Positions 27,382 through 36,358 of a stretch of DNA of 64,000 nt are shown here, piece after piece; the first letter of the stretch is position 1; the number at the start of each line of letters is the position of its first letter. The notes under the pieces are model-generated. The model saw only the letters and a list, made by a program, of their open reading frames with translations. It did not search any database and had not been told where the DNA came from. The DNA lies in NCBI RefSeq assembly GCF_000018425.1, contig NC_010424.1, positions 372,001-436,000 of the forward strand, read 5' to 3'. Position numbers and translations under genes: made by a program. The stretch comes from Candidatus Desulforudis audaxviator MP104C (GTDB taxonomy: Bacteria; Bacillota; Desulfotomaculia; Desulfotomaculales; Desulforudaceae).

Positions 27382-28896
27382 CTAAAATACGCCAAATTTA
27401 CTAAGCATCAAAGCAAATAGTCCTGCGCCCGCCATGTATATCAAGCATGGACCGAGGGTGCGCTTCAATACTTCGCCCTCCTTGCCGACCAGCCCCACTG
27501 TGGCGCAACCGGCAACAATATTATGCGGCGCAATGAGATTGCCTGCCGCGGCGCCCGTATTCTGCGCGGCGGCTACAAGTGTGGTGGACAGCCCTGAATC
27601 CGCCGAAATCTTCGTGTGCAGATCCATGAAAAGGATATTTGAAGCCGTGGCCGATCCGGTAACAAACGCGCCTAACACGCCGACGGCCGGTGCAAGCAGA
27701 GGCCAGACATCATGAGTGGGTCCAATTGCGGCGGCGGTGGCTAGGGTATCAATCATGCCAGCGTGCAACATGATTCGGGCAAGTCCCAGCATCGCAACGA
27801 CGGGCACAGCCACCTTTGCTATGGTCCGCGCCGATTCCAGAACGGCGCCGCCTACGAGGTGCCCGGATGGACGCAGAATGATCCAGCTGGCCAGGAAGGC
27901 CACCATCATCAGCGTGCCCGGGTGAAACCACGGAAAAACATTGCCGGAAAATGGGCCGAGTGCCCAGGTCCATTGCACGGACTTCAGCGCCTCGGTCATC
28001 CACGGCACAAGACGGCTCGTCACGATCAGGGCGATCACCAGCAGATAAGGCATACCGGCTCGCCACAGGTGGGCGGAGGAGGTATGCGGCTCTGCTGCCT
28101 CACGTGAAGGTTGCGAGCCATAATATAGGCGCATAAGCCCGATAAATACGGTTGCTCCAATCAGTGCGCCCGCCAAAGTGGGCAATTCGGGCCCGACAAA
28201 CCAAGCAATCATAAATTGGGGCGCGATAAACGCAACGGCGGCCGCAATCGCCCAGGCCCAGCGATTCTTCAATTGTGATGGGAATAAACGTGCGATGAAA
28301 AGCGTCATCACAACGCCGAACACGGCGGGAAACACGCTGCTGGCCTGGCTGATGGATTGGGAAGCGAGACCTGTCGCGGCAACCAAAGGTATGATGGGTG
28401 TTCCGACTGCCCCGAACGATGTGCCCAATGCATGCCCGATGGCCGCAATCGCCACAGCCGGCACGGGTGAAACACCGCTCGCCACCAGCATAGGGGCCGC
28501 CAACGCCACCGGTGTGCCAAAGCCCGCTGCACCCTCCATGAAAAGGGAGAAAAACCACCCAATCAAAAACACGCGCAAAAGAGGATTGGGAGCGTGCCTG
28601 CCCAGTGTTTCCAGGATCACCGGGAAAGCGCCGGTAAGCCGTTGAAGGTGGTAAATGCAGAGTGCCGGAAAAATAATCCAAAGTATTGTGGTGGCGATGA
28701 AGCCGGCTTCCAGCATAGCTCCACCCAGCAGATAAGGCGTTGAAATTTCCGGTCGGTCCAAGAGCATCCAGACAGCACCGGCAGCTGCCAAGAACAGGGC
28801 TGCCACCCCGGCTTTCGCCGCCGACATCCGGCCTGCGGTCATTAACAGTAAAAGTACAAGCATCGGTGCCACGGAGATCAACAAGGAGAGCGCCAT
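27382..28896 (-). CDS. L-lactate permease (LctP/LldP family)
   Basis: 504 residues, almost wholly hydrophobic with about 12 membrane segments. The family blocks FFSLFMEGAAGFGTPVAL, GHALGTSFGAVGTPI and NTGAAAGNLIAPHNIVAG are present. This family imports lactate or glycolate with protons (or Na+). AGAGGTTTG precedes the ATG. It is a single-gene unit on the minus strand with no lactate dehydrogenase or LutABC genes nearby. Alternative: glycolate permease, which is indistinguishable here. Confidence 0.9.
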   Translation of the reverse strand: MALSLLISVAPMLVLLLLMTAGRMSAAKAGVAALFLAAAGAVWMLLDRPEISTPYLLGGAMLEAGFIATTILWIIFPALCIYHLQRLTGAFPVILETLGRHAPNPLLRVFLIGWFFSLFMEGAAGFGTPVALAAPMLVASGVSPVPAVAIAAIGHALGTSFGAVGTPIIPLVAATGLASQSISQASSVFPAVFGVVMTLFIARLFPSQLKNRWAWAIAAAVAFIAPQFMIAWFVGPELPTLAGALIGATVFIGLMRLYYGSQPSREAAEPHTSSAHLWRAGMPYLLVIALIVTSRLVPWMTEALKSVQWTWALGPFSGNVFPWFHPGTLMMVAFLASWIILRPSGHLVGGAVLESARTIAKVAVPVVAMLGLARIMLHAGMIDTLATAAAIGPTHDVWPLLAPAVGVLGAFVTGSATASNILFMDLHTKISADSGLSTTLVAAAQNTGAAAGNLIAPHNIVAGCATVGLVGKEGEVLKRTLGPCLIYMAGAGLFALMLSKFGVF

Positions 28897-29173
28897 ATTT
28901 CAAACCTCTGATTTGTCCAGTGAGCCCGCCCAAATCCACGCGAGCATAGACTCGTAGGGCACTGCCGGTATTGTAGCACGTTGGATGAACGGATGAAAGG
29001 CGTTAATGAGGCTGAATCACAAAAATACCAACCTGTGCAATGCTCATCGCCAAGCCGGCCGACCGGATGCGGGGGCCGGGTGCGGCGAAAGGGTAGGGAA
29101 AGGCAGCCGGGAGGTTGTGCTGAGTGGTAAGGCTGTGAAAAAGGTATGGGAACCGGGACGAGGCGGGTGACAC

Positions 29174-30156
29174 TCACTTTTGTTGGTTCAAACTTTTCTC
29201 GTGACGGTTATTCAAAACACGGGATTCCAACTCTACAAACGGCTTGGTTTTCGCCAGGGAGAAAATGGTCAGCGCCGTCCAGATCTAGAGAAAGGAAACC
29301 AGGTGAACGCCGGTGAAGGGCTCGTGATAAAGAAAAACGCCAATGAGTAACATTATGGTGGGTGCGATATACTGCATGAACCCGATTACCGATAACGGGA
29401 GCCGGTTGGCGGCGGCGGCAAACAGGATCAACGGCACCGCTGTCACGATGCCGGCGCCCATCAGCAGCCCGGTAATGACCAGGGGGGCCGCCCCAAAAGC
29501 CCCGCTGCCGCTGCTGTGCACGTAACCCAGGTAGGCAAGCATAAGCGGCGAAATGAGCAGGGTTTCCAAGGTGATTCCCGTGATTGCTCCCAGGTGGATC
29601 ACTTTCTTGATCAAACCGTATAGGGCGAAACTGACGGCCAGGATCAGCGCGATCCAGGGGACGGCACCGAAATGAAGCGTTATGTTCAAAACACCGGCCG
29701 TGGCTAGGGCGAAAGAGACCATCTGCCAGAATGAGAGCCTTTCCTTTAAGACAACGATAGCCAGCAGGACGCTCACCAGCGGGTTGATATAGTACCCCAG
29801 GCTGGACTCGACGATGCGGTCAGTGTTAACGGCCCAGATGTAGGTCAACCAGTTCACGGTGATTAGGACGGCCGCCAGTACAACACCCGCGGTTTGTTTC
29901 GGCTGCTGCCGCCCAGCTCACCCCGGAAGGATTGGAGTTTTCCGGACAGGAGCAGCATAAGCACCAGAAAAGCAAAGGACCAGACTAGCCGGTGGGCCAG
30001 TATCTCCTGTGGCGGGACGCTTTGGACGAGCTTCCAGTAAAGCGGCAGTATCCCCCACAGCAGGTACGCGCTCAGGGCGGCGGCAATGCCGGCCAACCGT
30101 TCATTGGTTTGGTCGTCCTTCACAATCACAGCTCCGGTTGTCAGAAGTTGATGCAA
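29174..30156 (-). pseudogene. rarD: RarD/EamA-type transporter, frameshift plus in-frame stop
   Basis: The N-terminal frame (AALSAYLLWGILPLYWKLV, EILAHRLVWSF) runs to ELG. The sense then continues in the -1 frame (QPKQTAGVVLAAVLITVNW, then TYIWAVNTDRIVESSLGYYI); one extra G in CTGGGCGG (near 29910) rejoins them. Near the end a TAG (29285-29287) interrupts HLVSFL, after which IWTALTIFSLAKTK continues in frame to a TGA at 29174. Two independent lesions make this a real pseudogene of the ten-helix drug/metabolite transporter family. Confidence 0.8.
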
Positions 30157-30308
30157 ACAAACCTAATTGTAAAGGCATTTGTCGAAAATGACAAAGGAGC
30201 CTTTGGGCAAGATTGTGCCGGCTCACAAGAGCGTTGCCCAGCCGGAAACGGCGGCATCGTCTCTCCGACAAGCCGCAAAGGTTTTGCGCCACCTGCGCGT
30301 CCGGCAGG

Positions 30309-30725
30309 TTACCCGTCTCCTGGAGGGGTAACCCATCTGACATTTAACTTTTCGAAATCATTGTCAAAAGAACAGATACTTTCTTCCTGTGCCCGGGCCA
30401 GTGCGGCAAGGTAAGCGTCTACGAAATCGACGTTTTTTTCTGCCATATCCTGCAGGGCCTGGATGAGCAACGCGGGGTTTTCGGCGTAAATTCCGTCGGC
30501 GCTGAGAAAGGAGTTCAGGGTTTCGGCGATCTGAGTTTTGTCATACTTGTAGAAAGAAGAAAGTACCCAGACGATTTCGGCTGCTACCAGATGAGATACC
30601 CGCAAGCCGATAGCTCCTTTTTCAGCGCGGCTCATTAGCTCCAGTGCTTTAGCAGCCATTGCCGGTGGGTCGCCGGTGAGAAAGCGTAAGACAACGTTGG
30701 CATCAACCCACAAATAAACCATCAC
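30309..30725 (-). CDS. vapC: PIN-domain toxin ribonuclease (VapC family)
   Basis: 138 residues. The PIN acidic residues are visible in YLWVDANVVLRFL (first Asp), AAEIVWVL (Glu), DFVDAYLAALA and ICSFDNDFEKL (later Asp). The ATG overlaps the stop of the AbrB-type antitoxin gene by four bases, the usual VapBC coupling. It would cleave RNA when free of the antitoxin. Confidence 0.85.
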   Translation of the reverse strand: MMVYLWVDANVVLRFLTGDPPAMAAKALELMSRAEKGAIGLRVSHLVAAEIVWVLSSFYKYDKTQIAETLNSFLSADGIYAENPALLIQALQDMAEKNVDFVDAYLAALARAQEESICSFDNDFEKLNVRWVTPPGDG

Positions 30726-30988
30726 GTTTCTTTCCCCTTACCCAGTATCTGCCGGGCCAGTCCGGTGGCTACCTCTTCGCGAACTTCTGTCTTGCCGGGG
30801 TAAGGTCTTTTGGGGGGCAAAGAGGCGTAGAGTTCGGTTAAGCGTTTGCGTTTTAAGGCCCTGACCTTAACCTCTCCGTCCGGGCCGAGATCGAACACGA
30901 GTTCGTCTCCCGGTTGCAAGTTGAGCTTACGGCGGACGATTACGGGTATTGTTATCTGCCCCTTACTTGTTAACCTTGCTCTTAACAT
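30722..30988 (-). CDS. vapB: AbrB/MazE-type antitoxin (VapB family)
   Basis: 88 residues. The swapped-hairpin AbrB DNA-binding fold is evident in RLTSKGQITIPVIVRRKLNL followed by GDELVF. The C-terminal 40 residues are the toxin-binding tail. AAGGAGGT precedes the ATG at optimal spacing. It forms an operon with vapC and likely represses its own promoter. Confidence 0.87.
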   Translation of the reverse strand: MLRARLTSKGQITIPVIVRRKLNLQPGDELVFDLGPDGEVKVRALKRKRLTELYASLPPKRPYPGKTEVREEVATGLARQILGKGKET

Positions 30989-31008
30989 TTAAATACCTCC
31001 TTACATCT

Positions 31009-31075
31009 AACATAAACCTTACATCACCTCCTGTCAAGGGTGATTGTCTGGACTTCCGGGAGGTATTACAATACC
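31009..31075 (-). promoter_or_regulatory. vapBC promoter and nearby inverted repeat
   Basis: On the minus strand TTGACA (31037-31032) and TATGTT (31014-31009) are separated by 17 bases, upstream of vapB. At 31062-31075 GGTATT, AC, AATACC is a perfect inverted repeat lying 25 bases further up, a candidate operator for VapB or for the divergent response regulator gene. Confidence 0.6.
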
Positions 31076-31177
31076 CATAGGAAGTGGAGAGTCCGAACGC
31101 AGAAGACTTATCATGCCGAATCGACAGTTCAAGCGAAATACAAGTCAGGACCGAACGGCAAAGGAGAATCTGCTGCA

Positions 31178-32122
31178 ATGAATAATGAGGGCGCCGCACC
31201 GGCGGATGCGGTTTACAAAATCCTGATGGTCGAAGACAGCCCGGTTGTCCGCGGCGTCATAAAAAAGCATTGCTCCCCCGAAGGGATCGAGGTGGTCGAA
31301 GCCGGGAGCGGCGCCTCAGCCAGGGAAACCCTGCGGGCGATGCAGCCCGACCTGGTGGTCCTCAACATGGTGCTGCCGGATGCGAACGGTCTGGACCTCT
31401 GCCGCGAGATCAGGACTGAAGAGCGTCTGAAATGGGTGCCGGTGATCATCCTGACGGCGCTTGGCGACCTGCGGTATTTACGGGAAGGATACGACTGCGG
31501 CGCCGACGACTACATCGTGAAGCCTTTCCAGCCGGAGGAGTTCGTGCTACGGGTCAAAAGCCGGATCAGGCGGGCGAGGGCCATGTCCTACGAAACCTTT
31601 CACGACGCGCTGACGGGATGCCACACCCGCGGTTACTTCGTGGCGCGCGTGGAGGAGGAAATCTTCCGCAGCCGCCGGGAAGGGACGCTGTTCAGCTTGC
31701 TGCTCGCCGACCTGGACGATTTTAAGCAGGTTAACGACACCCACGGCCACCTGGTCGGCGACCACGTGCTGCGCGAGTTCGGCGCGGTGTTGTGGGCTAG
31801 CTTCCGCCAGACCGACGTCGTGGCCCGTTACGGCGGCGAGGAGTTCGCGGTGCTGATGCCCAAAACCGACCTGGCGGCGGCGCTCGCCGCGGCGGAGCGC
31901 GCCAGGGAGGCGTGGCTGGCCCACCCTTTGACCGTGCCCGGAGACGGCGCAAGACTGCGCGTCACCTTCAGCGGCGGCGTGGTCGAGGGTGGTCGGGAGA
32001 CGGCCGGCGTCAACGAGATTCTTGCAGCCGCGGACCGCGCCCTCTATGCGGCGAAGGCGGCGGGCGAGGACCGCATCGTCGCCGGCGGGTACCTTTTGCC
32101 AAAAGCTGAGCGATCCCCGTGA
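31178..32122 (+). CDS. Response regulator with GGDEF diguanylate cyclase output domain
   Basis: 314 residues: REC (about 12-130) then GGDEF (about 145-305). The active site is GGEEF (219-223), with an inhibitory I-site RQTD (210-213) five residues upstream, so product feedback by c-di-GMP is expected. The acidic pocket (VEDS) and the Lys (VKPF) of REC are kept, but the phospho-acceptor position reads VVLNMVLP, with Asn63 instead of Asp. The start is the ATG with AAAGGAGA upstream. It is divergent from vapBC, and no sensor kinase is adjacent. Confidence 0.88.
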   Translation: MNNEGAAPADAVYKILMVEDSPVVRGVIKKHCSPEGIEVVEAGSGASARETLRAMQPDLVVLNMVLPDANGLDLCREIRTEERLKWVPVIILTALGDLRYLREGYDCGADDYIVKPFQPEEFVLRVKSRIRRARAMSYETFHDALTGCHTRGYFVARVEEEIFRSRREGTLFSLLLADLDDFKQVNDTHGHLVGDHVLREFGAVLWASFRQTDVVARYGGEEFAVLMPKTDLAAALAAAERAREAWLAHPLTVPGDGARLRVTFSGGVVEGGRETAGVNEILAAADRALYAAKAAGEDRIVAGGYLLPKAERSP

Positions 32123-32198
32123 TGTCTCAAGTATCCCGGCGCGAGGTGACCATAATCACGCTGCGCCAGGGCGGTTAAGCGTGATAACGAAGTCAGAC

Positions 32199-32486
32199 TC
32201 AATGAGCAGATTTATTGATGTTTTTGAATCCCAACAGCAGCCTGTAGGGGCCGGGAGTCCCGAAAGGCACAAACGCTACCCGGTCCCCGGGTTTCACCCG
32301 CGCATCGGCAATCGGTTTTGCGGTACCGTTGACAAACACCGCTTCAACTTTGTCGGCGGGAATCCCTAAGCGTTCAGTTAGTTCAATGGCACTAGATTCA
32401 CTGTCCAGTTCCAAGTAACACGGGAATCCCAGTCCTTTTTCATCGGCCAGTCTTTTCAAAAAGCTAAGGAAGCGGATTTCCACCCT
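32199..32486 (-). CDS. MoaD/ThiS-like ubiquitin-fold protein
   Basis: About 95 residues from a GTG start: VEIRFLSFLKRLADEKGL, then a helix SSAIELTERLGIP, then VEAVFVNGT and VKPGDRVAFVPFGTPG. This is the beta-grasp fold of sulfur-carrier-type proteins. It lacks the C-terminal Gly-Gly of true MoaD/ThiS (it ends GFKNINKSAH), so a thiocarboxylate role is unlikely. Longer in-frame starts run through the upstream terminator hairpin and are discounted. Confidence 0.65.
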   Translation of the reverse strand, partial: RVEIRFLSFLKRLADEKGLGFPCYLELDSESSAIELTERLGIPADKVEAVFVNGTAKPIADARVKPGDRVAFVPFGTPGPYRLLLGFKNINKSAH

Positions 32487-32600
32487 ATTTGTACATACAT
32501 CATTTGGACTTGGCGGATTCACACGCGGACACTCCCTCACCACGACTTTGTTCCGGCCGGCTCGTCCGGCCGTGTTGACCTGCCCAAGACGCTCAAACCC

Positions 32601-32631
32601 AAAACGCCTCCCTGAGCGCGGGAGGCGTTTT
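32601..32631. terminator. Strong symmetric intrinsic terminator
   Basis: AAAACGCCTCCC, TGAGCGC, GGGAGGCGTTTT: a 12-bp perfect stem with A- and T-runs, so it can work in both directions. It separates gatB from the MoaD-like gene on the minus strand. Confidence 0.85.
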
Positions 32632-32864
32632 CGATCGCCCATGGGGGTCGGCCGAGGCTACTCGACCGGTACGGCCTCTATCTCGTCATCCTCATCGCCT
32701 TCGCCCGCGTCATCGGCACCCGTCCAGGGCGGCTTGCCCTTGCCGGGTTTCTTCTTACCGTCGGGTAAAGGTGAGCGCGGACTTCGAATGATCAGCCGTG
32801 TATCCAGGCGGAATGAGATACAACGCCTTCCCGGGCGTTCCGCTTGTATTGGATCTTCCTTTGT

Positions 32865-34202
32865 CTATCCCTGCAGTTTTTCGCGCAAAAGCCGGTTCAC
32901 CAGCTGCGGGTTTGCCTTGCCCTTGGTTTCCTTCATCACCTGACCCACCAAGAACCCGAGTGCCTTCTCCTTGCCGCCCCTAAAGTCGGCCGCCGGCCCG
33001 GGGTTCGCGGTGATCACTCGGTCCGCGATTGCCCCCAGCTCGTCGGCGTCGGCGATCTGAACCAGGCCCTTTTCCTTCACAATGGCCTCGGGCTCGGCGC
33101 CGGTCTTGAACATCTCCTCAAACACGTCCTTGGCCATCTTGCCGCTGATTACACCCTTTTGCACCAGGCCCAACAGGTCTGCCAGCCGCCGCGGGGTCAG
33201 ATCGGTCTCCTCGATTTCCCGGCCGGATGCGTTCAGGCAGCGGCTCACCTCGCCCATGAGCCAGTTGCTCACCGTCTTGGGCTCGTTGAAGAGGGCCACC
33301 GTCTCCTCGTAGAAGTCAGCCATCGCGCGCGAGGCGGTGATCACCTCGGCGTCGTAGGCGGGGAGCCCGTGCTCGCCCACCAGGCGCGCGTAGCGGGCGT
33401 CCGGCATCTCCGGCATCGTCCGTTTCAGCTCCGCCACCCAGGCCGGGTCGATCTCCAGCGGGGGCACGTTCGGGTCCGGGAAGCAGCGGTAGTCCGTGGC
33501 CAGGTACTTGGTGCGCATCGCCCGGGTCACGCCCCGGGTCTCGTCCCAGTGCCTGGTCTCCGGAATCACCGGCTGCCCGTTTTGCACCAGTTCCATCTGC
33601 CGCGCCACCTCGTACTCGATGCCCCGGGCCACGGCGCGGAACGAGTTCATGTTTTTAATCTCGGTCTTCTGGCCGAACACCGCGCTGCCACGCGGCCGCA
33701 CCGACACGTTGGCGTCGGCGCGCATCGACCCCTCCTCCATCTTGCAGTCCGATACCCCGGTGTAGCGGATGAGTGAGCGGAGCTTCTGGAGAAACAGGCG
33801 CGCCTCCTCGGCGGTGCGCACGTCGGGCTGGGTGACGATCTCCACCAGCGGCACCCCGGCGCGATTGAAGTCCACCAGGCTGTACGGCGAGTCGGTGATG
33901 TTCCCCAGGTGCAGCAGCTTGCCCGTGTCCTCCTCCAGGTGGATCTGGCGGATGCGGACCCGCCGGGTCTCGCCGTTCACGCGCACGTCCACGTGCCCGT
34001 GCACGCCCATGGGGTGGAAGTACTGGGAGATCTGGTAGCCCTTCGGCAGGTCGGCGTAGAAATTTAGCGTCTCCCACTGCCGCTTCACGAAGGCGAACAG
34101 GGCGTTTACGGCCTCCAAAAAGCCCTCCTTCTCCTCCGCGGGGATCTCCATGCGGGCCGCCTCGGCGGCCTGCGCCAGCTCCTCGGCACTGATCATCGGC
34201 AA
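32865..34202 (-). CDS. gatB: GatC-GatB chimera (aspartyl/glutamyl-tRNA amidotransferase subunit B lacking its N-terminus)
   Basis: 445 residues. Residues 3-45 (MISAEELAQAAEAARMEIP, then EEKEGFLEAVNALFAFVKRQ) match the start of GatC. From FYADLPKGYQISQY onward the protein is GatB, with VDFNRAGVPLVEIVT, MRADANVSVRP and the C-terminal YqeY-like tail. The first 70-75 residues of a normal GatB, including the substrate channel start and Cys/zinc region, are absent, and no gatA is present. The simplest reading is one in-frame deletion from within gatC, through gatA, into gatB. GatB should transfer ammonia to Glu-tRNA-Gln or Asp-tRNA-Asn; this product probably cannot. Confidence 0.8.
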   Translation of the reverse strand: MPMISAEELAQAAEAARMEIPAEEKEGFLEAVNALFAFVKRQWETLNFYADLPKGYQISQYFHPMGVHGHVDVRVNGETRRVRIRQIHLEEDTGKLLHLGNITDSPYSLVDFNRAGVPLVEIVTQPDVRTAEEARLFLQKLRSLIRYTGVSDCKMEEGSMRADANVSVRPRGSAVFGQKTEIKNMNSFRAVARGIEYEVARQMELVQNGQPVIPETRHWDETRGVTRAMRTKYLATDYRCFPDPNVPPLEIDPAWVAELKRTMPEMPDARYARLVGEHGLPAYDAEVITASRAMADFYEETVALFNEPKTVSNWLMGEVSRCLNASGREIEETDLTPRRLADLLGLVQKGVISGKMAKDVFEEMFKTGAEPEAIVKEKGLVQIADADELGAIADRVITANPGPAADFRGGKEKALGFLVGQVMKETKGKANPQLVNRLLREKLQG

Positions 34203-34735
34203 AAAACACCGTCCTCAACCAGGATGTTACAGATTTGCCCTATTTTCGTATTATACCAGCACCGCGTCCGGCAAGGCAATGAATTCCGGAAAGAACGGGC
34301 GTGGTTTGGTTATCGAGAAGATTCCCTGGCTGGGCATGGCAAGAAGAAAGCATACCGTAACACGGGCCAATCCCCAATTGTGGATGGGTTTTAAGCATGC
34401 CTATCGAAAAATTTTGCTCCTGGACCGTTTAAGGCGCTTATTTGCGTGGTGGTACCAGCACGGCGGACACGGGGTACGGCCTTCGGCCACGCGGACACAA
34501 TCATCCGCCTGTGCATAGAACGACCGGGCCGAAACCGAGGTCGTACGCCGTACCGGGCACACTCCGCCGGCATGTGAATACGGCCCCGGGGCTTGAAAAG
34601 GACCAGAGTCCGGTGTGGCAGGACTATGGGATAACTGGCCGAATTGATATGACATGATGCTCTGCACTCCGGTCGACGATCTTCGACTTCGCCAAACCAA
34701 GCAGCCCGGGAGAACAGAAGGTCGGTGCCGCCAAA
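34203..34735. other. 533-base intergenic region between gatCB and the jet operon
   Basis: No credible gene. A minus-strand TATAAT (34255-34250) with TTGCCT 18 bases upstream could drive the gat gene. At about 34470-34490 GGCCTTCGGCC forms a small palindrome. No good promoter for the jet operon is evident, and the Shine-Dalgarno site before jetA is weak. Confidence 0.5.
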
Positions 34736-36358
34736 ATGGATGAACAAGTCCTGAAGCCCATCGCGGAAGTCTCTTATCTTACCGTCGGGAACGCCTGGCG
34801 TTACCGGGCCATCCTGCGCTATTTCTACGACCAGCACGAACGCCTGCGCCACTATCTCTTCCCCGAGGAGGTCCTGGAGCATCTCCGGCGAAGCCCGTAT
34901 TTTCACGATTACACCGAGGAGCAACTGCAGCAGGATCTGGCCCAGTTGGTGGAGTGGAAGAACCTGGTCCCTCGTCAGGACACCGGCAGGGTGACTTCCA
35001 TCGAGGAGTTCAAGAAAAAGAGGTTTCGTTACCAGGCGACCCCGTACACCATCGAGATCGAACGGATGGTACAGCAGCTGGAACAGATGGGGGAGTCGTT
35101 CGGCGGCTCCCTGGAGAAGACCCTTTTCGACCGCCTGCTGGCCTCGCTGAAGCGGCTGGTGGCGGAGGACGAGAGTGCCCGGCCGGCGCGCGCTGTTGAC
35201 GGCATCGCCGCCGGCGGAGCCCAGGCGCGTGACCTGGATTCCGGGCCGGGGCACGGCGGAGACGGTTCCGGCTCCTACCGGACGCACGGCCGCGACGGCT
35301 CCGGCCGGGCGTACGCCGCGGACGGCTTCACCGGCGAGGAACTGAACGCCCTGTGGCGCGACACCTACGAGAGCTTCCGCAAGCTGACCGAGAACGCCAC
35401 CGACTATCTGGCCCACCTGCAAAGCGAACGTGTCGAAGAGTTGATGATGACGGAAGCCTTTTTGACCTATAAAGAGGCTATCACCCAATACCTGCGCGAT
35501 TTCATGACCGTGCTGCAGCGGACCTCGCTGCAGATTGAGACGGTGCTGAGGGGGACCCCGCCCAGCCTGATCGAACGAGTGGCCGGGCGCCTGGCCGACT
35601 ACCACCTGAGCATTCCCCGCCTGGAGGAAACGCGGACCCGGGAAGAGCTGGCGCAAAGACACCTGGTCCAGTGGCAGGCCCTGCGGGACTGGTTCTTGGG
35701 CGGCGCCGGCCGGGAGAGTGACCTCGTCTACCTGCAGAACGCCACCAACGAGACCATCCGCCGAATCACCCGCTTCGCCCAGCGGCTGGGGGAGCGGCAC
35801 CACACCTTTCGCAGCCGCAAGCGGGACTACCTGCACATCGCCGGATGGTTCGCGGCCTGCGCCGACCTCCGGGCGGCGCACGAACTGTCGGCGGTCGTGT
35901 TCGGCGCCTTTCACACCCGCCACCTGTACGCCGCCCCCAAGGAGACCGAGGACATCTACGCGGAGATATGGGACCAGCCGTCCATGGAAATTACGCTGAG
36001 GCCCCGGGTGCGGGCGTACCGCGAGAAGACCAGGCCCAATGCCGCCGCCAGTCACACGGACGAAAAGGCCCGGGTGGCGGCCGAGTACCTGCGGGAAAGG
36101 GAGGCCGAGCGGGCGCTTATCGACCGGTTGATGAGCGGTGACCGGATTGTGGTGGGGGAACTGCCGGTGATCGAGCCCCACGTCCGCAAAACGCTTTTGT
36201 ACTGGATTACCAAGTGCATGGGCAGCCGGGACCGGGTGGGGAAGACGGAGACCGGCCGGTCCTTTCGCCTGGAAAAGATCGACGACCGCGAGATAGTCCT
36301 GCGTTCCCGGGACGGGAGTCTCACGATGCCCAACTACGTGCTGCAGTTCTATGGATAG
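34736..36358 (+). CDS. jetA: Wadjet JetA (DUF2397/TIGR02677 family, kleisin-like subunit)
   Basis: 540 residues. By family it is the MukF/kleisin-like subunit of the SMC-type anti-plasmid complex. The N-terminus has winged-helix character (YLTVGNAWRYRAILRYFYDQ). A Gly/Ser/Ala-rich low-complexity insert at about residues 155-190 divides it from a long helical middle. The C-terminal part includes GWFAACADLRAAHELSAVVF and ends NYVLQFYG. jetB begins at the base after its stop codon. Identification rests on the order and recognisable features of all four jet genes. Confidence 0.87.
   Translation: MDEQVLKPIAEVSYLTVGNAWRYRAILRYFYDQHERLRHYLFPEEVLEHLRRSPYFHDYTEEQLQQDLAQLVEWKNLVPRQDTGRVTSIEEFKKKRFRYQATPYTIEIERMVQQLEQMGESFGGSLEKTLFDRLLASLKRLVAEDESARPARAVDGIAAGGAQARDLDSGPGHGGDGSGSYRTHGRDGSGRAYAADGFTGEELNALWRDTYESFRKLTENATDYLAHLQSERVEELMMTEAFLTYKEAITQYLRDFMTVLQRTSLQIETVLRGTPPSLIERVAGRLADYHLSIPRLEETRTREELAQRHLVQWQALRDWFLGGAGRESDLVYLQNATNETIRRITRFAQRLGERHHTFRSRKRDYLHIAGWFAACADLRAAHELSAVVFGAFHTRHLYAAPKETEDIYAEIWDQPSMEITLRPRVRAYREKTRPNAAASHTDEKARVAAEYLREREAERALIDRLMSGDRIVVGELPVIEPHVRKTLLYWITKCMGSRDRVGKTETGRSFRLEKIDDREIVLRSRDGSLTMPNYVLQFYG

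Noticed and set aside
32658-32864. Acidic/Lys-rich sequence directly after the gatB stop in the same minus-strand frame (GKKKPGKGKPPWTGADD)
   Set aside because: No ATG, GTG or TTG in frame after the stop; would need stop read-through.
34440-34660. Repetitive GC-rich spacer considered as a plasmid origin or attachment site
   Set aside because: Only one short palindrome; no iterons, no integrase or replication gene.
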